From: Ruminococcaceae bacterium AM07-15
Lineage (GTDB): Bacteria > Bacillota > Clostridia > Oscillospirales > Butyricicoccaceae
DNA: 64,000 nucleotides
Reading direction: 5' to 3'
NCBI GenBank assembly: GCA_003477405.1
Contig: QUDE01000010.1
Span: 34,768 to 98,767, forward strand
The notes under the pieces were generated by a model. It was not told the origin of the DNA, made no database searches, and saw nothing but the letters and a program-made list of their open reading frames with translations. The first letter of the stretch is position 1, and each line of letters starts with the position of its first letter. Below, piece after piece: positions 61,174 through 64,000 of this stretch. The position numbers were made by a program, and so were the translations under genes.

Positions 61174-63578
61174 AGTATGATTACACGGCCATAGAACACA
61201 AATGGCAGGATAAGTGGGAGGAGGCCCAGGCTTTCCGGGCGGAAAACAAATACGACAAGCCCAAGTATTACGCTCTGGTGGAGTTCCCCTATCCTTCGGG
61301 CCAGGGTCTCCATGTAGGCCATCCCCGGCCCTATACCGCCATGGACATCGTGGCCCGGAAGCGGCGGATGGAAGGCTATAATGTGCTCTTCCCCATGGGC
61401 TGGGACGCCTTTGGCCTGCCCACGGAGAACTATGCCATCAAAAACCATGTGCATCCGGAAGAAGTGACCCGGCAGAATGTGGCCCGGTTCAAAGGCCAGC
61501 TGCGTTCTCTGGGCCTGTCCTTCGACTGGTCTCGGGAGGTCAACACCACCGATCCTTCCTATTATAAATGGACCCAGTGGATCTTCCTCCAGCTGTTCAA
61601 AAAGGGTCTGGCCTATAAGACCACTATGCCCGTCAACTGGTGCACATCCTGCAAATGCGTGCTGGCCAACGAAGAAGTGGTCAACGGCGTGTGCGAGCGG
61701 TGCGGCAGCCCGGTCATCCGCAAGGAAAAGAGCCAGTGGATGCTGAAGATCACCGAATATGCCCAGCGGCTGCTGGACGATCTGGACCAGGTGGATTATA
61801 TCGAGCGGGTCAAGACCCAGCAGCGCAACTGGATCGGCCGTTCCACCGGTGCCCAGGTGCGTTTTGACACCACCGAGGGCGATGTGCTGGAGATCTACAC
61901 CACCCGGCCCGATACCCTGTTCGGCGCCACTTATATGGTTATTTCTCCCGAGCATCCCTATATTGAAAAATGGGCTGGGAAGATCCAGAACATGGACGCT
62001 GTCCGGGAATATCAGGAGCAGTCTGCCCGGAAGTCCGACTTTGAACGCACCGAGCTGGTGAAGGAAAAGACCGGCGTACGCATTGAAGGCGTCCGGGGCA
62101 TCAATCCGGTGAACAACCAGGAGATTCCCATTTTTGTTTCCGACTATGTGCTCATGTCCTATGGCACCGGCGCCATCATGGCCGTGCCGGCCCACGACAC
62201 CCGTGACTGGGAGTTTGCCAAAAAGTTTGAGCTGCCCATCATCGAAGTGGTCAAGGGCGGCGATGTGGAGAAAGAAGCCTTCACCGACTGCGATACCGGC
62301 ATTATGGTCAATTCCGGCTTCCTGGACGGCCTGAGCGTGGAAGAAGCCAAGGTCAAGATCGTGGAATGGCTGGAAAAAGAGAAGAAGGGCGAAACCAAGG
62401 TCAACTATAAGCTCCGCGACTGGGTGTTCTCCCGTCAGCGGTATTGGGGCGAACCCATTCCTCTGGTTTATTGCGAAAAATGCGGTTGGGTTCCGGTACC
62501 GGAAGACCAGCTGCCCCTGCGCCTGCCCGAAGTGGATTCCTACGAGCCCACTGACGACGGCGAATCTCCCCTGGCCAAGATGACCGACTGGGTCAATACC
62601 ACCTGCCCCCACTGCGGCGCTCCCGCCAAGCGGGAAACCGACACCATGCCCCAGTGGGCCGGTTCCAGCTGGTATTTCCTCCGCTATTGCGATCCTCACA
62701 ACGACAAGGAGCTGGCCTCCAAGGAAGCTCTGGAATACTGGATGCCGGTGGATTGGTACAACGGCGGCATGGAGCATACCACTCTCCATCTGCTCTATTC
62801 CCGTTTCTGGCATAAGTTCCTCTATGACATCGGTGTTGTGCCCCAGCCCGAACCCTATCAGAAGCGCACCAGCCATGGTATGATCCTGGGCGAAGGCGGC
62901 GAGAAGATGTCCAAGAGCCGTGGCAATGTGATCAACCCGGATGATATCGTGCGGGACTATGGCGCCGACACCATGCGCCTGTATGAGATGTTCCTGGGCG
63001 ACTTTGAAAAGGCCGCTCCCTGGTCTCAGAACGCTGTCAAGGGCTGCCGTCGCTTCCTGGAGCGTGTATGGGCCCTGTTTGACCAGGTACAGCCTGGGGA
63101 CAGCTATACCCAAAAGAACGAAGGGGAAATGCACAAGACCATCAAAAAGGTCACCGAGGACATTGAGAACCTGAAGTTCAATACCGCCATTGCGGCCCTG
63201 ATGAGCCTGCTCAACACCTTTGGGGACAATGGAGTCAACCAGGCCGAGTATAAGACCTTTATTCTGCTGCTTTCTCCCTTTGCGCCCCATATCTGCGAGG
63301 AGCTCAACGAGCGCATGGGCGGCAAGGAGATGCTGGTGTATGCTCCCTGGCCCAAATATGACGAAAGCAAGACAGTGGACGACACCCTGGAGATCGGCGT
63401 GCAGATCAACGGCAAGGTGAAGGGCACTGTGTGGATCGGCGCCCAGGATACCAAGGAGCAGATCCAGGAGAAGGCCATGGCCGAGCCGAAAGTGGCGGCG
63501 GCTCTGGAAGGGATGCAAGTGGTGAAAGTCATTGTCATTCCCGGCAGAATCGTCAATATAGTTGTAAAACCCGCGTGA
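61170..63578 (+). CDS. leuS: Leucyl-tRNA synthetase
   Basis: This 802-residue class Ia synthetase is complete. The HIGH motif appears as [12 protein letters not shown] (about 48-59) and KMSKS as [15 protein letters not shown] (about 578-592). The CP1 editing domain lies at about 220-400, with [13 protein letters not shown] (about 243-255) and [18 protein letters not shown] (about 333-350). A zinc-binding CxxC...CxxC is present ([22 protein letters not shown]). It attaches leucine to tRNA-Leu and edits errors. It overlaps rsfS by 4 bases; no T-box leader is present, so it is expressed from the upstream operon. Confidence 0.98.
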   Translation: MKYDYTAIEHKWQDKWEEAQAFRAENKYDKPKYYALVEFPYPSGQGLHVGHPRPYTAMDIVARKRRMEGYNVLFPMGWDAFGLPTENYAIKNHVHPEEVTRQNVARFKGQLRSLGLSFDWSREVNTTDPSYYKWTQWIFLQLFKKGLAYKTTMPVNWCTSCKCVLANEEVVNGVCERCGSPVIRKEKSQWMLKITEYAQRLLDDLDQVDYIERVKTQQRNWIGRSTGAQVRFDTTEGDVLEIYTTRPDTLFGATYMVISPEHPYIEKWAGKIQNMDAVREYQEQSARKSDFERTELVKEKTGVRIEGVRGINPVNNQEIPIFVSDYVLMSYGTGAIMAVPAHDTRDWEFAKKFELPIIEVVKGGDVEKEAFTDCDTGIMVNSGFLDGLSVEEAKVKIVEWLEKEKKGETKVNYKLRDWVFSRQRYWGEPIPLVYCEKCGWVPVPEDQLPLRLPEVDSYEPTDDGESPLAKMTDWVNTTCPHCGAPAKRETDTMPQWAGSSWYFLRYCDPHNDKELASKEALEYWMPVDWYNGGMEHTTLHLLYSRFWHKFLYDIGVVPQPEPYQKRTSHGMILGEGGEKMSKSRGNVINPDDIVRDYGADTMRLYEMFLGDFEKAAPWSQNAVKGCRRFLERVWALFDQVQPGDSYTQKNEGEMHKTIKKVTEDIENLKFNTAIAALMSLLNTFGDNGVNQAEYKTFILLLSPFAPHICEELNERMGGKEMLVYAPWPKYDESKTVDDTLEIGVQINGKVKGTVWIGAQDTKEQIQEKAMAEPKVAAALEGMQVVKVIVIPGRIVNIVVKPA

Positions 63579-63585
63579 TTTACAG

Positions 63586-63614
63586 TTGACAAACCCCCCT
63601 TGCCTGCGTATAAT
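63586..63614 (+). promoter_or_regulatory. Exact-consensus sigma-A promoter of rpsU
   Basis: TTGACA (63586-63591), 17 bp, TATAAT (63609-63614). Confidence 0.9.
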
Positions 63615-63672
63615 ATAGGAGTGTTTAAATCTGCCTATACTGATTGGTTATAACACGGGGGGAGGGAATGAA

Positions 63673-63855
63673 ATGTCAGAGATCCGCGTAAAAGATAATG
63701 AATCTTTGGACAGCGCACTGAGACGCTTTAAGCGTTCTTGTGCAAAGTCGGGCGTGCTTTCCGAGCTCCGTAAGAGAGAACATTATGAAAGCCCCAGCGT
63801 CAAGCGCCGCAAGAAGTCCGAAGCGGCCCGCGCCAAGAAGAAGTCTTATCGGTAA
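63673..63855 (+). CDS. rpsU: 30S ribosomal protein S21
   Basis: This 60-residue highly basic protein has the S21 pattern [41 protein letters not shown]. It helps the anti-Shine-Dalgarno region of 16S rRNA function at initiation. It has a strong separate promoter and its own terminator, so it is transcribed alone. GGGGGGAGGG precedes the ATG. Confidence 0.97.
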   Translation: MSEIRVKDNESLDSALRRFKRSCAKSGVLSELRKREHYESPSVKRRKKSEAARAKKKSYR

Positions 63856-63860
63856 AAAAG

Positions 63861-63894
63861 AAACCCCTCCAGCATCGGCTGGAGGGGTTTTTCT
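63861..63894 (+). terminator. Intrinsic terminator of rpsU
   Basis: An AAACCCCTCCAGC/GCTGGAGGGGTTT perfect stem is followed by TTTC. Confidence 0.95.
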
Positions 63895-64000
63895 ATCCCT
63901 GCTATCCCTCTGGAATGGCTGCGGCATGCAGCCTTTTCAGGCCACGCAAAAAGAAAAGCAAAAAAGATGCAGAAAAGTGTTGACAAAAGGGGAAAAAGGC
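63895..64000 (+). other. Intergenic end of the window with a -35 box
   Basis: No gene is seen. A GGCTGC-GGCAT-GCAGCC hairpin (about 63917-63933) is followed by TTGACA at about 63981, which is probably the -35 box of a promoter for a gene beyond the window. Confidence 0.4.

Overview
The window looks like a chromosomal segment from a GC-rich, spore-forming member of the class Clostridia, most like the Oscillospiraceae/Ruminococcaceae. That placement is inference from gene content: a spoVB-mazG-hup-rqcP-yabP-yabQ-divIC-yabR sporulation/division block, CIRCE-controlled groESL, SLH-domain surface proteins, an ECF-type FolT with a THF riboswitch, and hemZ. No rRNA, tRNA, CRISPR, transposase or prophage gene was seen. 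Most genes have strong purine-rich ribosome binding sites and intrinsic terminators.

Layout. 0-7.8 kb: tail of an unknown gene, then recJ, rel, dtd, an MBL hydrolase, hemZ and a zinc-ribbon protein. 7.8-15 kb: purine salvage (punA, mtaD), then the sporulation/division block ending in an S1-domain protein. 15-20.4 kb: a 109-bp hairpin tandem array, an unpaired fumarase alpha subunit, hpf, a THUMP methyltransferase, a lipid-kinase-like gene and a flavodoxin/ferredoxin. 20.4-29.4 kb: a methyltransferase and eutH on the minus strand, groESL, two zinc-ribbon membrane proteins and an amidohydrolase. 29.4-36.2 kb, minus strand: uvrA, uvrB, radC and riboswitch-controlled folT. 36.4-46.4 kb: corA with a structured leader, an SLH protein, a patatin, two flavodoxin-fold reductases divergent from an HxlR regulator, an AbgB-like peptidase and an orphan GHKL kinase. 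46.5-51.6 kb: a giant SLH protein, a hairpin-rich element, a glutaredoxin-like gene with an in-frame TGA, and a probable type I toxin-antitoxin locus. 51.7-64 kb: smc, ftsY, rph, rdgB, yhbY, a nadD-yqeK fusion, an LCP protein, rsfS, leuS and rpsU.

The coding content is mostly conserved housekeeping. The unusual material is in the intergenic regions. (1) At 51.2-51.6 kb two convergent promoters with exact consensus boxes drive a small hydrophobic ORF and an antisense RNA, and both predicted RNAs start with the same 11 nt. (2) At 50.8 kb a glutaredoxin-like gene reads through UGA where the first redox cysteine is expected, which suggests selenocysteine. (3) A multi-hairpin element occurs twice (12.9 and 35.3 kb) with compensatory changes between copies. 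(4) A 270-bp element at 50.5 kb is made of six back-to-back hairpins. (5) The corA leader and the folT riboswitch both show mutually exclusive pairings around the ribosome binding site.
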